A stretch of DNA of 64,000 bases from Aplidium turbinatum. Taxonomy: Eukaryota; Chordata; Ascidiacea; Aplousobranchia; Polyclinidae. Positions 46,553 to 57,271 of this stretch are shown one piece after another; positions within the stretch are counted from its first letter, which is position 1, and each line of letters starts with the position of its first letter. A model generated the notes under the pieces. It was not told the origin of the DNA. It saw only the letters and a list, made by a program, of their open reading frames with translations, and did not search any database. The DNA is taken from contig OU964922.1 of the NCBI GenBank assembly GCA_918807975.1, forward strand, positions 25,346,329 to 25,410,328, given 5' to 3'. The translations under genes were made by a program, and so were the position numbers.

Positions 46553-47325
46553 GTACTGCAGCTGAACACCGAGGGCATTACGGCCAGCAAGCTCAGCATC
46601 ATCGAGTATCTGGCCACAAAACATCAGGCCCTCGTTATTCTCCTCCAGGAGACCCACTGCACATCTGTGGAGAGGAACCTCAGCCAAGACATGCAAACAC
46701 TATCAGCATACCTCCAGAAATGGAAGCTACAGCTCAGCAAGTCAAAGACAGTGTCGGCGGCCTTCCACCTTAACAACCGGGAGGCACAGCGTGAGATAAA
46801 CATTAAGATTGATGGGGAACGCCTGCCCTACTGTTCCGAACCTACATACTTCGGCATAACCCTGGACAGGTCACTCACGTACCGCCGGCACTTGAAGTCA
46901 CTGCGCAAAAAACTATCTACACGCGTCGCACTTTTAAGGCGATTGGCGGGTTCCGGCTGGGGAGCTGGTGCTAAAATTCTTCGTACAGCTACCCTAGCCC
47001 TTGTTCATTCCACCGCTGAGTACTGCGCGCCGGTCTGGTGTCGTAGTTCTCACACCCACCAGATTGATACCGCCATCAACGACGCACTGCGTACTGTGAC
47101 TGGATGCCTGCGTCCCACTCCAACGGACTGCCTACCCATCCTAGCAGGCATCTAACCCGCTGAGCTACGCCGTAAAGGAGCCACAATTTCTCTCGCTCGC
47201 CGCGCTTTGGACCCGGACCATCTCCTCCATGCAACATTCAAGAGACCACCACCTATAAAGCGGCGGCTGAAATCAAGACGCCCCTTTGTGCCTGCCGCAC
47301 AACAACTCCTGCCGCACAACAATGG
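46553..47325 (+). pseudogene. Jockey-type LINE fragment: endonuclease start joined to reverse-transcriptase end
   Basis: The endonuclease start (LQLNTEGITASKLSIIEYL ... LVILLQETHC) is followed within about 20 residues by the reverse-transcriptase 3' region (LSAYLQKWKLQLSKSKT, FGITLDRSLTYRRHL, HSTAEYCAPVWCRSSHT, PAELRRKGAT), so most of the ORF is deleted. One stop interrupts it at 47153. Base composition is GC-richer than its surroundings. The remaining 3' part lies inverted at 47590-47935. Confidence 0.8.
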
Positions 47326-47329
47326 GCTT

Positions 47330-47590
47330 TCATCATTCAGAGATGGTCTTCCACGTTTCATCCTACTCTTTCCTGCCAAAGTTAGAGCAGAAGCGATACT
47401 GCCGATGCTTGATCTTCTTCCTCATCGACAGAGACACCCACTTCTTCCATTTCAACTTATAATGACCAAGCAGTTATATCTTGATCTGGATTATAATCCG
47501 GGACAACAACATCATCATCACAATACATTTTCTCCTTCATCGCCATCGTCCTCATCTGATGATGATGGCATATGAGCGATCTTTCCAGGC
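47330..47590 (-). pseudogene. second piggyBac fragment, inverted
   Basis: The minus strand reads MPSSSDEDDGDEGE, VVVPDYNPDQDITAWSL and MEEVGVSVDEEED, then KRGRPSLNDES, i.e. N-terminal acidic region joined to the start of the C-terminal region. It is oriented against the other piggyBac pieces around it. Confidence 0.6.
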
Positions 47591-47935
47591 TAGATTGGAG
47601 GGCAGGAAATCTTCAGCCACACAGCAGTTTCGTCGTCCAGGATTCTCAGACCATGCGCACCGTGTGGAGGCCGGTGGATTAGGCAGTGGTGGATGACATG
47701 GTCTGCGGTCTGTTCCGTGGCACCACACTCGCATTCTGATGAAGGAGCCAGGCCCCACTTGTGCATGTCCGAACGAAAGCGACCGACGCCAGTTCGCAGG
47801 CGGTTAAGCCTGACCCACGCAAGCCTTGCGAGGGACATCCCTGGTGGACGGGGATCGACGTCGGGTATGAAGTCACGGAGCGTGGAGGTGTGATTTTGCC
47901 ACTCCGTGTTCCACATGTGGTTCGTCCAGTGTGCC
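47590..47935 (-). pseudogene. Jockey-type LINE ORF2 C-terminal fragment, inverted
   Basis: Minus-strand WNTEWQNHTSTLRDFIPD, LARLAWVRLNRLRTGVGRF, HKWGLAPSSECECGATEQTA and DHVIHHCLIHRPPHG, the zinc-knuckle-like tail that normally follows the segment ending at 47325. It is therefore the same insertion, turned round. Confidence 0.8.
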
Positions 47936-47984
47936 GCACTTAAACCAAGTTCTTCTGCGTTCTTAACTCCTTAAAAGTAGGATG

Positions 47985-48228
47985 AAAAGAGGATGAAACG
48001 TGGAAGACCATCTCTGAATGATGAAAGCCCATCTTCATCAAAGAAGACCAAGAAAGCTCTACCTGTTGCAGATGTGTAATATGATGGCTTGCACCACTGG
48101 CCTCTTTCTGGCGCAAAAAGAATGCGGTGCAGATACTGGCCAGTGGCCATCAAGCTACACGCGGGTGAAGTGGAGCAAATGCCTCGCGGACTCTGCTTGA
48201 ATGAAAGAAACAACTGCTTTTCTTTCAT
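47985..48228 (+). pseudogene. piggyBac transposase C-terminal fragment
   Basis: KRGRPSLNDESPSSSKKTKK, ALPVADV, DGLHHWPLSGAKKRCRYWP and GLCLNERNNCFSFH resemble the basic linker and cysteine-containing tail of piggyBac transposases. AAAGGGTTAA at 48540-48547 may be the right end of the element. Confidence 0.6.
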
Positions 48229-48581
48229 ATCAAGTGATTTTGGTCAGCGGGACACCCTTTGACGCAAGACATCACTGTTACTGCGGTTATATGCGTTTAT
48301 GTTTAATTTCTCAACATGCAGTATACAGAAACATTGAAATTTCTTTCAGAAATTATAAAGTGTTTTTGTGAAATATTACAGATATCCATACCATTTCTTC
48401 CCAATGTTGCCAAATGGCAACATTTCGCTGTTGCTATAACAACCAACATTTTTTTTTTTAGATTTTATATTGGGATGTTAAAAATAAAACATGGTCTGAA
48501 GTTAAAATTTTTTGAAATACAGGAAAATAATTCGGGAAAGAAAGGGTTAAATTTAGCCGCGTTACTGGGCCAAAAGTAGTT

Positions 48582-48850
48582 TAGCTCAGTGGTTAAGTGC
48601 TCGACTCAAGATCAAGCGGTGCCGGTTCGGAGTGTACAATTGAGCAAGGCATTTCAAGACTGCTCTCCATTCAGCGGTACCCAATGGATGAAATAATTCC
48701 ACGGCAGCACATGTCGGGAACTGTACTTATTCAATCTCAGTAACCTGAGTCTGTTGTTGAAAGCCTCTGAAAGTGTGCAAATTGCCAGGAATAACCATAC
48801 CATTGACCTATCACAGGCTTTGTCAGTTCGAGGATAAAAATTAAAAAATA
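48582..48850 (+). repeat. tRNA-derived SINE (family A)
   Basis: Head TAGTTTAGCTCAGTGGTTAAG, body CTGCTCTCCATTCAGCGGTAC, 3' end GGCTTTGTCAGTTCGAGGATA followed by an A-rich tail. Confidence 0.75.
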
Positions 48851-48854
48851 AACC

Positions 48855-49257
48855 AAACCAATCAGTATAACTTCACAGCAAAACGATTTAGCTGGGTCTT
48901 CACATTAATTTCGCGGTAAATTTAGAATTTTCAAGTGTTTTTTGTTTGTGGAAGTTTCATTAAAATCTGGCCAGCTTTTGCAAGGAAAAAATTATTTGAG
49001 ACTACTTTTTACCATGCGGAACGAATTTATTTTTCTTGCTTTGTAATATTCGTACAAAACCAGTTTCGTCAAACAGAGAATAGAGCCCATCATTATTAGT
49101 CTATCGATTTCTGTATATCTCATACCTGCAGCGCAGTAGGCCTACCACTACTCCACTAACTAGCAAGTCACATAAAGCACAAAAGTAGTCAACCATGTGC
49201 ACTCTTATATTGTTTCTAATTTGTCACTCTAATTTTTTCAATAGGCTTAATGGTAGG
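48855..49257. other. no gene recognised
   Basis: Short AT-rich stretch with two TAGGCCTA-type words and no ORF of note. Confidence 0.5.
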
Positions 49258-50170
49258 CACTAGGAAAATTGCCCGTCGGATAATTGCCCGCCGGAAACTT
49301 GCCCGCCGGAAAATTGCCCGTGTGGGAATATTGCCCGACAGAAAATTGCCCGTGTGGGAAGACAGCCGTCGAGAAAATTGCCACCCGGAAAATTGCCCGT
49401 CTTTGAGTAAGAAATAGCTGCGAAAAAAGTCAAGCTGTAAGTCTGTATTGAACTATTGTTCCTCTAATAGTTTGAACTTAGCACCCATCCTGTAATAGTT
49501 TGAACTTAATATCATGGAATCGTCTGGGTGTTTTGATGGATGTAGGCTATTCTCATTATTTGCCTTCTGTATGATCGCTTTGGTTAACACACGAGCAACA
49601 ATAGTAATCGTGTAAATTTCTGATATCAATTAAACCTTCCCCATACTTGTCATTCCCGCATGAAAGTTGTTGCTACTTTCAATGTCTAAATAATAAATTT
49701 ATGATGTGATGTGCCTTTATTACTGCGAATTACCTTATGTACATTTTCAAGTTTGCTACAAATTAAAGTAGGCTACTTCATGAATTTCGCTTAATACATG
49801 ACAAAGATCAATGTCAAAACGTGATAATTAAATCTGGTTGCAAGGGTGCCAAGTTTAGACTATTTGAGGAACAATGGTTCAATACAGAAAATTTGCAGAT
49901 TAAAATTTATCACGCCTTTTATCACAGCTGTGTGCTAAGTTTAAACTATTAGAGGAACAATGGTTCAATACAGACCCACAGCTGGATTTTTTTCGCAGCT
50001 ATTTCTTACTCAAACACGGGCAATTTTCCGGGTGGCAATTTTCTCGACGGCAATCTTCCCACACGGGCAATTTTCCGGCGGGCAATATTCCCACACGGCA
50101 ATTTTCCGGCGGGCAATTTTCCGGCGGGCAATTTTCCGGCGGGCAATTTTCCGACGGGCAATCTTCCTGT
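49258..50170. mobile_element. MITE with tandem-repeat terminal inverted repeats
   Basis: The left side has about eight copies of a GGAAAATTGCCCGYCG-like unit (49260-49400), and the right side has the mirror series GGGCAATTTTCCGGC (50020-50166). The inverted homology continues inward over GAACAATRGTTCAATACAG to about 49500 and 49930. The middle is AT-rich and non-coding. The translated right end gives the repeating peptide RAIFR, which is an artefact. Confidence 0.75.
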
Positions 50171-51025
50171 CACGTTAATGGCAGGCTATTGCATGACTGC
50201 ATCTAAATAGAAAAACTACTGCATATTACTTGAACCATGGCTGAATTAAAATAATTAAATACGTAGAAGATACTCTTTTGTGATGAAAGTAACACAAAAA
50301 AACAATGACGACGGAAACTAGCCTACGCAAAGCATCCGGAATTCCACAAAATGTTGTGGAAGAGTTGCCAATGAAAAAAATAGATCATAAACGTTTTCAT
50401 CACTTATTTCACCATGTCCGTTATAATGAAAAGTAAGCTATCGTAAAGAAAAGTACATAAGGTCCACAACAAATTTATTTTGCTATGTCAAATCAGACAT
50501 ACAGAAAGCTTCATTCTCGCTTGATTTATCTTACAAAAAACCATAATTTGTGTGCAGTAGGTTTCCAATTTATTTTCTCTTTCAGGGTCAACAGTGCACA
50601 AAACAGCACAATAACAAAAAATAAAAGCAGCACATAACATTTTAATCTAGACTTTCGTGCCTTCAACATCTTTTTTTCTTTTGAAGAGTTTGGTGTACGT
50701 AATTCGTAACCTATGTTATTTTACCTAGTACATAGTAAGCTAACTCGCTCCCAGATAACAAAATGGTGTCAATGGAAAGCTTCAAAGAGTATGAAGAATA
50801 AAAAAGCAGAACTAATGATATTTTAAAATAAAAAAAATATTTGTAAAGTTAGTAGCCTATTACCAAGTATTACCAAGTTAGTATTAAGTGATTTTGTAGG
50901 AATGGTGCAGCATACAAATAATATCTATAGTAAACAACGAGTGTGCTGGTACGACCTTCAAAAGGGCGCCTGTTCGACACCACGCAAGGGCATGCCGATG
51001 CGGTTTTGGCAGGACACCAAATGGC
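50171..51025. other. no gene recognised
   Basis: AT-rich intergenic sequence up to the hAT element; no domain-bearing ORF. Confidence 0.5.
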
Positions 51026-51689
51026 CAGGGGCGCCGGAACGATTTGTGACTGGGGGGGCAAGATTACGAAAAAAGGGCACTTTTGTTTACTAAAGGGCCA
51101 ATTTTTTTTCAAGCTTTTAAGATAAAATATAGCGATAATGATAATTCCGGTATACAAAGAAGAGCACCATGCTATGTTATAATGATGTAACCTACTGTCA
51201 AGCCTTAAAACAGCCTGCGGCCATGGCCGCTAAGTAGTGCTTGAATGACCACCGGTGCTACCTCCTCAATCGGCCAAGTTTGGCCGCCGGTCTCTTCTAG
51301 CCAATTATTTAATTTCGCAATAGAATGATCGTGGGTTAACTGTCCAATCAAAGAGTGGCGCAAAATTAGGTCAACGCGTCATAGCCTAATCGCCACTGTT
51401 GCATTGTGCGGGAATATTTGTTATTGATGGAATATATCCATCTGCGATCGCCAGCGCTGTAAGTCTTGTTTGTAATTCCCGAAGTTTATTTTAACAAAGT
51501 CTTAATCCGAAGTGCTAATTTACATCGGTTGGCAATATTGTCGTTTTTATGTCGATTCGATGTTGTCGGACATTGAACCGTTGTTAAAAAGGAGAACTAA
51601 GTTAGTTGACATCCGAGGAGAAAACATTTTTTGATCATATTTTGCAAAAATTATGCTTCTTTTAGTAATGTCCTTCACATCATTGAAAT

Positions 51690-51922
51690 ACTTATTTTAT
51701 TACCTTGCCGTCATCGTCAACACAATCATGTCGAACGTTGTTTTTCGTTGCTAAAAAGAATTCTAGGGGAGTGGCGAACTTCTTTAAAATCAGCCACATT
51801 GGAGACACTCGTGCGAGTGTCGTTTGAATAGTACTGGATTACAATCCCGATAAAGCAGTTATTGCGTGGTGCAACGATTCTATTGTAGGACGTCGCCCAG
51901 GCCCAGACTTCAACAACGCTAA
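51690..51922 (+). pseudogene. hAT transposase C-terminal fragment
   Basis: HNHVERCFSLLKRILGEWR, TSLKSATLETLVRVSF, a frameshift, then YNPDKAVIAWCNDSIVGRR, the C-terminal block of a hAT transposase. The rest of the protein is not present. Confidence 0.6.
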
Positions 51923-52177
51923 GTGATCATTTTTGCATTGTTTCAAGTTTAATTCTATTTACTTGTGCTATCGCTACTTTTATTTTGTATTTTGGCCTCA
52001 AAGCACGCAGATTTGGCCCCCGAGAAGGAGCTCCCGGTAGGTCACGATGGCTGCCGAAAAAAAAAACGAGTTTTAAGGCCTGTACTGAGTGGCAAAATTT
52101 TGTGCCATAAATATTATTTTGAGGCAAAAATGAAAGATTATAATTAGGCTAAAAGCGAATATCAGAAATTGTTATAG

Positions 52178-54350
52178 GGGAGACTAGGGATAAGTGGGAC
52201 AAAATTTTAAGGGTTCAGGAAAACGCAAATTACGATTTTTTGCTTTGCGAGATTTTATTACTAGCGCTTGTATTTTGTGGAGTTTGATGCTCTTCATCTA
52301 TTATGAGTTGCATGAAATCATAGGTTTAAAGAAAAATGAATGGTTTGAATTTGAAAGCAGTGAGTCAAATGGGTATATTTGGAACACGTGCAGGATAACT
52401 GGGACACAGTGTTAGGAGAAGTGGGACATCTTGGGGTAAAATGGGCAGTACACAAAATGCACACAAATTTTGCTGTTGAAGCTTGTCTTTTAGTTTTATT
52501 ACAATAATAACAAACTGAAATAACGAAAATGATGTTAACAGTCAGCACTCAGCACACTTAAGCATACTTACTATACTATCACATTCAACACTATGACATT
52601 CACCACACGAAGAAACACATGCCATTGCATAGTTACGACAGGTGCAAGTTTTCGTTCCACATGGATTTTTCCTTGATTTCTTACATCTGCACCTAATTAC
52701 TTTGGTCAATGCTACTGGTGCTATTGCTATATGCATATATCCGTCATTATTGGGACAAGTTCGTTGTTGCTATTGTTTCTCCATCCTCATTCACAAACAT
52801 TGAATTTAAATTCTTCACCAAGTAAAGACGTAGCCCATGGAAGTAGGCTGCTCTTTGGATTGGTGTTAGCTTTTCCTGTGCAATTATTTACTTTGTCCAG
52901 GAGCACTTCAACAAAGCCTGGAGCATCAAAGAAGCCAACCCAAGTATTAAAGATATCAAAGAAGATCTTCTTTTCCTCCATGCATAGTCAGGATGTGACA
53001 CAACGTCATCGATATTTGGAAAAGGAAGTTTGGCTACGAGTTTGCGAAAATCAGAAACGCTGAAAGAGAATTCTGCAATTATCAGCAATGTCTGGAGTTC
53101 CCAAAATACGGTCAGAGAAGCATTTATAGCTGCATTCAAGATCTGGTATGGTGACAATGAAGATTCAACGCTTACTACACTCAGGTATGTATTTTTACGT
53201 AGGGATTATATAATAATGTTTACACTTTTAAGATATTGTTCAATTCTAAATACCCTGTATGTAAAATTTATCTTTGTTTACTTTTAGACCTGGCAAATAC
53301 ATGCATATGGCATGCAAAGGGATAACATCATGAGTGCCAGTCTTCCAATGATGCAGTAACATAATAACTACATCAGTATCATCAGCAATGACATTTACTG
53401 GACCTTTTCGAAGAGAAGCATAATCAAGGGATTTCGCTACAATGGAACTGTCAGCATCATCAGAGCAGTTGTGAACTTCAACTTCGGATTGTCTCAGCAG
53501 GGTAGAAACAAGCTTGATGAATTCAGCCTTGTTTTCGATGCAGATGAGGTAGCTATCTTGAGCAAAAGGAAGTGAATTGCTCCGATCTATTTTCACAAAC
53601 GTGCTCTGTGGAACGGAATTTCGGCGCAAGTGCTCGTGAATTTTAGTACTTTCGTCATCATAGCCATCAAACACAACAACAGCATGGGTATAATGGTTTT
53701 GGATATATTTCACATACGAATTTCAAACTTCCGAAAACTTCATTCCTTTTTTCCAGCGAACTTTATGTAGTAATGCCCCACCGTCGATAATAGAAGTCAG
53801 CACTTGCTTGTTGATTTCCTCCAAGACATGCGACGAAGAACCAGGCAGAACTTTTCGAAGGGAAGATTTGTCAGGCTGTCTCATCATGCCTTCCTTGAAC
53901 ATCGACATTGGCTCTGAAGTCAACTCGAATTCGAAAAATTGCTCAAGGCTTTCCTCTCTTTCAGCAGCAGAAATCATCCTATTGAACATGACTTTCGGAC
54001 CAATACCACTTGCACCACTTTTTGTTTTGTTTACTTCCATTAAGGATTCTAATGGCTTGATCAATCTTTGCGTTTGAATGATGCGTTAGTAACTGCTACC
54101 CCATCTAAACCTTTCTGGATATTTTGATCAATTTGCTCCGTTGTTCACAATTGACGTCATCTTTTCCAGCGATGGACACTAGACCATTTGAAAAAGATAG
54201 GTTTACATCTGGTACCAAGAATGGGTGTTTCGTTGTTAACCAGGCCAGAAATCTTCTTAATCCCTCCTTTTTCTTGAAGCACCCAACTTTTCATGCTGGT
54301 TGCTTCATGGAAACTGAGCCTTGCTTAGTTGCGTCATTGCTTCATGAATA
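52178..54350 (-). pseudogene. second Academ-like relic (nuclease and CXC finger), with internal inversion
   Basis: The left edge reads GGGGAGACTAGGGATAAGTG. The minus strand gives an N-side region (KEGLRRFLAWLTTKHPFLVP, VSIAGKDDVNCEQ; 54064-53723) and a nuclease region with VVFDGYDDESTKIHEHLRR and VIADDTDVVIMLLHHW (53713-53246). The expected next segment (WSIKEANPSIKDIKEDLLFL, SGCDTTSSIFGKG, FIAAFKIWYGDN) lies on the plus strand at about 52890-53190. The closing CXC finger (CRCKKSRKNPCGTKTCTC) is again on the minus strand (52736-52542). Several stops and frame changes are present; it is decayed and diverged from the element at 34115. Confidence 0.65.
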
Positions 54351-54529
54351 CTTGCCGAGTGACTCACACTCAAAACCCAAAGATGTCAGTGGCATTCGCC
54401 CCCCCTTCCCCCCCGCTTCCGGCGCCCCTGCAAATGGCATTCCTGAAGGTGACACGAAAACTGGCTTCCTTGTTAATCTAAGTATTGTTCGATAAATGTC
54501 ATAGTCTTTGTCTACATTATAATAATTAT

Positions 54530-54665
54530 AATAATAAAAATGCTTGTTTTTATATAGCGCTGTACGCATCGCAGAATGCGTTGCTCCTCCTCGCTTTACA
54601 AAGCAGACACTGTCAATGCGGTAAGCCGTATAGAGGTGCAACTAAGTACATATTATGTGCATAAT
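54530..54665 (-). repeat. SINE family B 3' fragment
   Basis: On the minus strand it reads AAAGCGAGGAGGAGCAACGC ... GCGCTATATAAAAACAAGC and an (ATT)-rich tail, matching the 3' end at 45230-45310. Confidence 0.7.
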
Positions 54666-54934
54666 AGTGTACGATTTACTGCACTGAATAGACCTTAAGA
54701 TCGAAACAGTTTCGTCTTGTCTGCAGTCACATATTATGTGAGAGTTTGAATTGTTGTTGTACCACTTTTGGGTGAAGGCTTTATTTTCACTGACAATCGA
54801 TCTCAAAAACCAAAAAAAAATGGCAACACTGATAACAATTATTGTTTTGTGAAACCATGATATGACGCATAATGAACTGTAACAGGAAAAAAGGATTTTC
54901 AATCATCATAATTTAGCTGGTTGCTTTCCTAAAC

Positions 54935-55860
54935 GTCGTCAGACCACTCGGGATGCAACAGCTTAGCAACGTACACTTCAGCTATTGCCAAGCCAGCCAA
55001 TGAAATTTACTTGCTCAGTTCCGATTTGCTTGGTCATCGTTTGCTAAACTAATTTTGCTGGCTTGTGACACGCCAAGCTTCTGCTTGCTCAGTTGTTACT
55101 TGCTCAGTTTTATCATTTGCCAACTTCAGTCCCTTGCTGAAATGTTGTTTGTTCAGTTGTCACTTGCTCAATCGCCATTTGCTCAGTTCACAACTGCTGA
55201 CTTGTCGGACTCTTCCCTTAATTATCATTTCAGACATTTTGCAATACACATGCAGTTTGAACTAAAGATTAAAATATATTTCGTCAAGATTGGGTTCAAA
55301 CAGACTGCAACCGCTGACCTATCACGAAACAGTTCAGTCTAATTTTCTACATATTCATGCAAAAAAGCATAACATGACCTACTTTAGTCTAGCAATATGA
55401 ATTAATGACTTATATGGTGTTTTGCTATTATTATTTTTTGATACTTGTATTCAGTCATATTCAGTCATACACAACAATCATATCATTCTGATTCGCCACT
55501 GATGACATTGTAGGCTTGTCATGGAATAACAAAAATATAAGAAGTCATGAAATGTGGAAAAACAATGTTTTATTGAATCTTTTGAGTTCCCTACCACTCA
55601 GCAGTTGTGAACTCAGCACATTACATTTGAGTAAGAGACAACTGAGCTAGCATCATTTCAGCATAATTGATGAACTAAGCAAGTAAAAACTGAGCTAGCC
55701 GATACTTGGCATGTATAACAAGCAGTAAATTCAGTTTAACAAGCGATGACCAAGCAAGTTCGATGCTAGGTGACAATTTCATATGCTGACTTCGACAGTA
55801 GCTGAAATGTACATGCTGAGTTGTTGCATGCCGAGTGGTCCGACTAGCGAACTCTTTTTC
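54935..55860. mobile_element. long-TIR element with TTGCTCAGTT-rich ends
   Basis: Bases 54935-55215 are mirrored at 55590-55860 (GACCACTCGGGATGCAACA against TGTTGCATGCCGAGTGGTC). The arms contain a loosely repeated TTGCTCAGTT word. The middle (about 55240-55420) is an inverted copy of sequence found at 17815-17945 and 61040-61165. No coding content. Confidence 0.65.
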
Positions 55861-56913
55861 GACGTGAGGAAAAAGAGGCATCAAACTACACAACTGATGA
55901 AAGATTCGTTCACAGGGTTAGTTTTTGGCTCGTAATATTGCGTCATGATAATTAAGATACAAAAGTTGAGTCAATTTCTTGGTGACGTAGGCCAATAAGC
56001 TTCTATGCCTCCTAAAAGTAACACCCGTCATGCAAGGTGGTGTGAGCACTGGTGGGTCTTTATGTTTAGTGATGGCTCTTAAAAACAGGAAAAAAAATCG
56101 TTATATTATGGCCGCAAACTCTTGCAATGTAGGTAAAGAATTTACATTCATCATTCCAGCAAAGCGTAAACAACTATAAGAGTTTTGTAAAAAAAAAAAA
56201 AAATAAGTCGACTATGCAGCAGCGGATGTGGAAAAAAGCGGACCAGAATTTCAACTAAACAACATTGATAAATGGACAATGCAAAACTTAATGTCCGAAA
56301 AATTAAAGTTGGGTCGGAGTTTTATTGGGCTTGCCCCAAGAAAATTTTGAAAAGTATCATCTTGGTTTGCTAACTTTTTAGGTATTTTTGGCGCAACTAA
56401 TGTTTTTTTTCAAGATTCTCAATTTGTTTGTAGAATTGGATTTGGGATTTGGACTCAAGGAGAAAGTTTGGTTTTAAATTTAAGTTGGCCAACCATTTAA
56501 AAAAAACTTCATTCGCGACCATAGAAAATTTTAATGAGTAATTTCCTGAAAATGTGTAAAGCCTGGTATGGTAGAGCCTTTCAACAAACTTGAACTTCGA
56601 AAATCTATCTGAGATGTTCTCATTTTCGCTTCATCAATAATATTTTCACGGCACATTTCACTTTATAGCAATCTCCACTTTGCACCGAAATTTATCAATT
56701 TGATTATTAATTAACTAGACTGGTTGAGTGGCCAGTGTTTACTTCAAAATATTACAGTACTTGGTTAGTTTTTGCGAGACACAAAAAACTTTTTAATCCC
56801 TTAATCCACTTTTGAAAATATGTATGCTCAAGGTCGCTGGTTAGATGAATGAAATGTGGTTGAGCGAGCAAAGCAAGCGAAAAAACTCTGCAAAATTGAA
56901 GAAAACAACACCT

Positions 56914-57218
56914 TTGTTTGTTTTGTTGTTGTTTTGTTATCTTTATCCTGCGTTGCGGAAAGCGGACTTGAGCGCTATGCATCGGTGTACGCCTTCCGAC
57001 GTACACCTGACCCACGCTGCAGCCGACGACAATGTTTGTTTCCGGTTGTCTACTCTACTTTTACCTATTACTCGAAATCGATCACTGGGTAGAGTCAATT
57101 ATCATAAAGTTTCTTGCTCAGAGAAACAACAGCAAGTGCGGGTGGCTGGAGTCGAACATGCAGGCACTCGACTGCGAGCCCAACGCGCTAACCACTCGGC
57201 CATTGCTGCCGCCTTGTA
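56914..57218 (-). repeat. tRNA-derived SINE (family C) inserted in copy B
   Basis: The minus strand begins GCAATGGCCGAGTGGTTAGCG, a leucine/serine-type tRNA A-box, with GTTCGACTCCAG as B-box, and ends in a CAAAACAACAACAAAAC tail. Target copies ACAACACCT and ACAATACCT flank it. Copy A at about 16350 shows the empty site. Confidence 0.75.
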
Positions 57219-57271
57219 CACAATACCTGTAGCGTACATATTAAATGTTGGCCAATATGTAAACTTACAAC

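Larger units (their letters stand above)
51026..54430 (+). mobile_element. hAT element with a nested Academ-like relic
   Basis: CAGGGGCGCCGGAA at the left and TTCCGGCGCCCCTG at the right, with a perfect 8-base target duplication CAAATGGC on both sides. The left 150 bases match the right end of the MITE at 57864-58305, and 52085-52177 matches that MITE's other half, so the MITE derives from this family. Sequence from about 52178 to 54350 is a foreign insertion. Confidence 0.85.

Noticed and set aside
49266-50166. Regularly spaced short repeats resembling a CRISPR array
   Set aside because: The genome is eukaryotic, the units abut without spacers, and they form mirrored ends of a MITE.
52731-53063. 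110-codon plus-strand ORF over the Academ-like relic
   Set aside because: It is in the wrong frame; the family motifs on this strand (SGCDTTSS, FKIWYGDN) read in another frame.
53184-53287. Possible host intron on the plus strand (GT...AG)
   Set aside because: It follows the inverted piece of the transposon protein, so it is at most an intron of that relic, and its right border lies at the inversion breakpoint.
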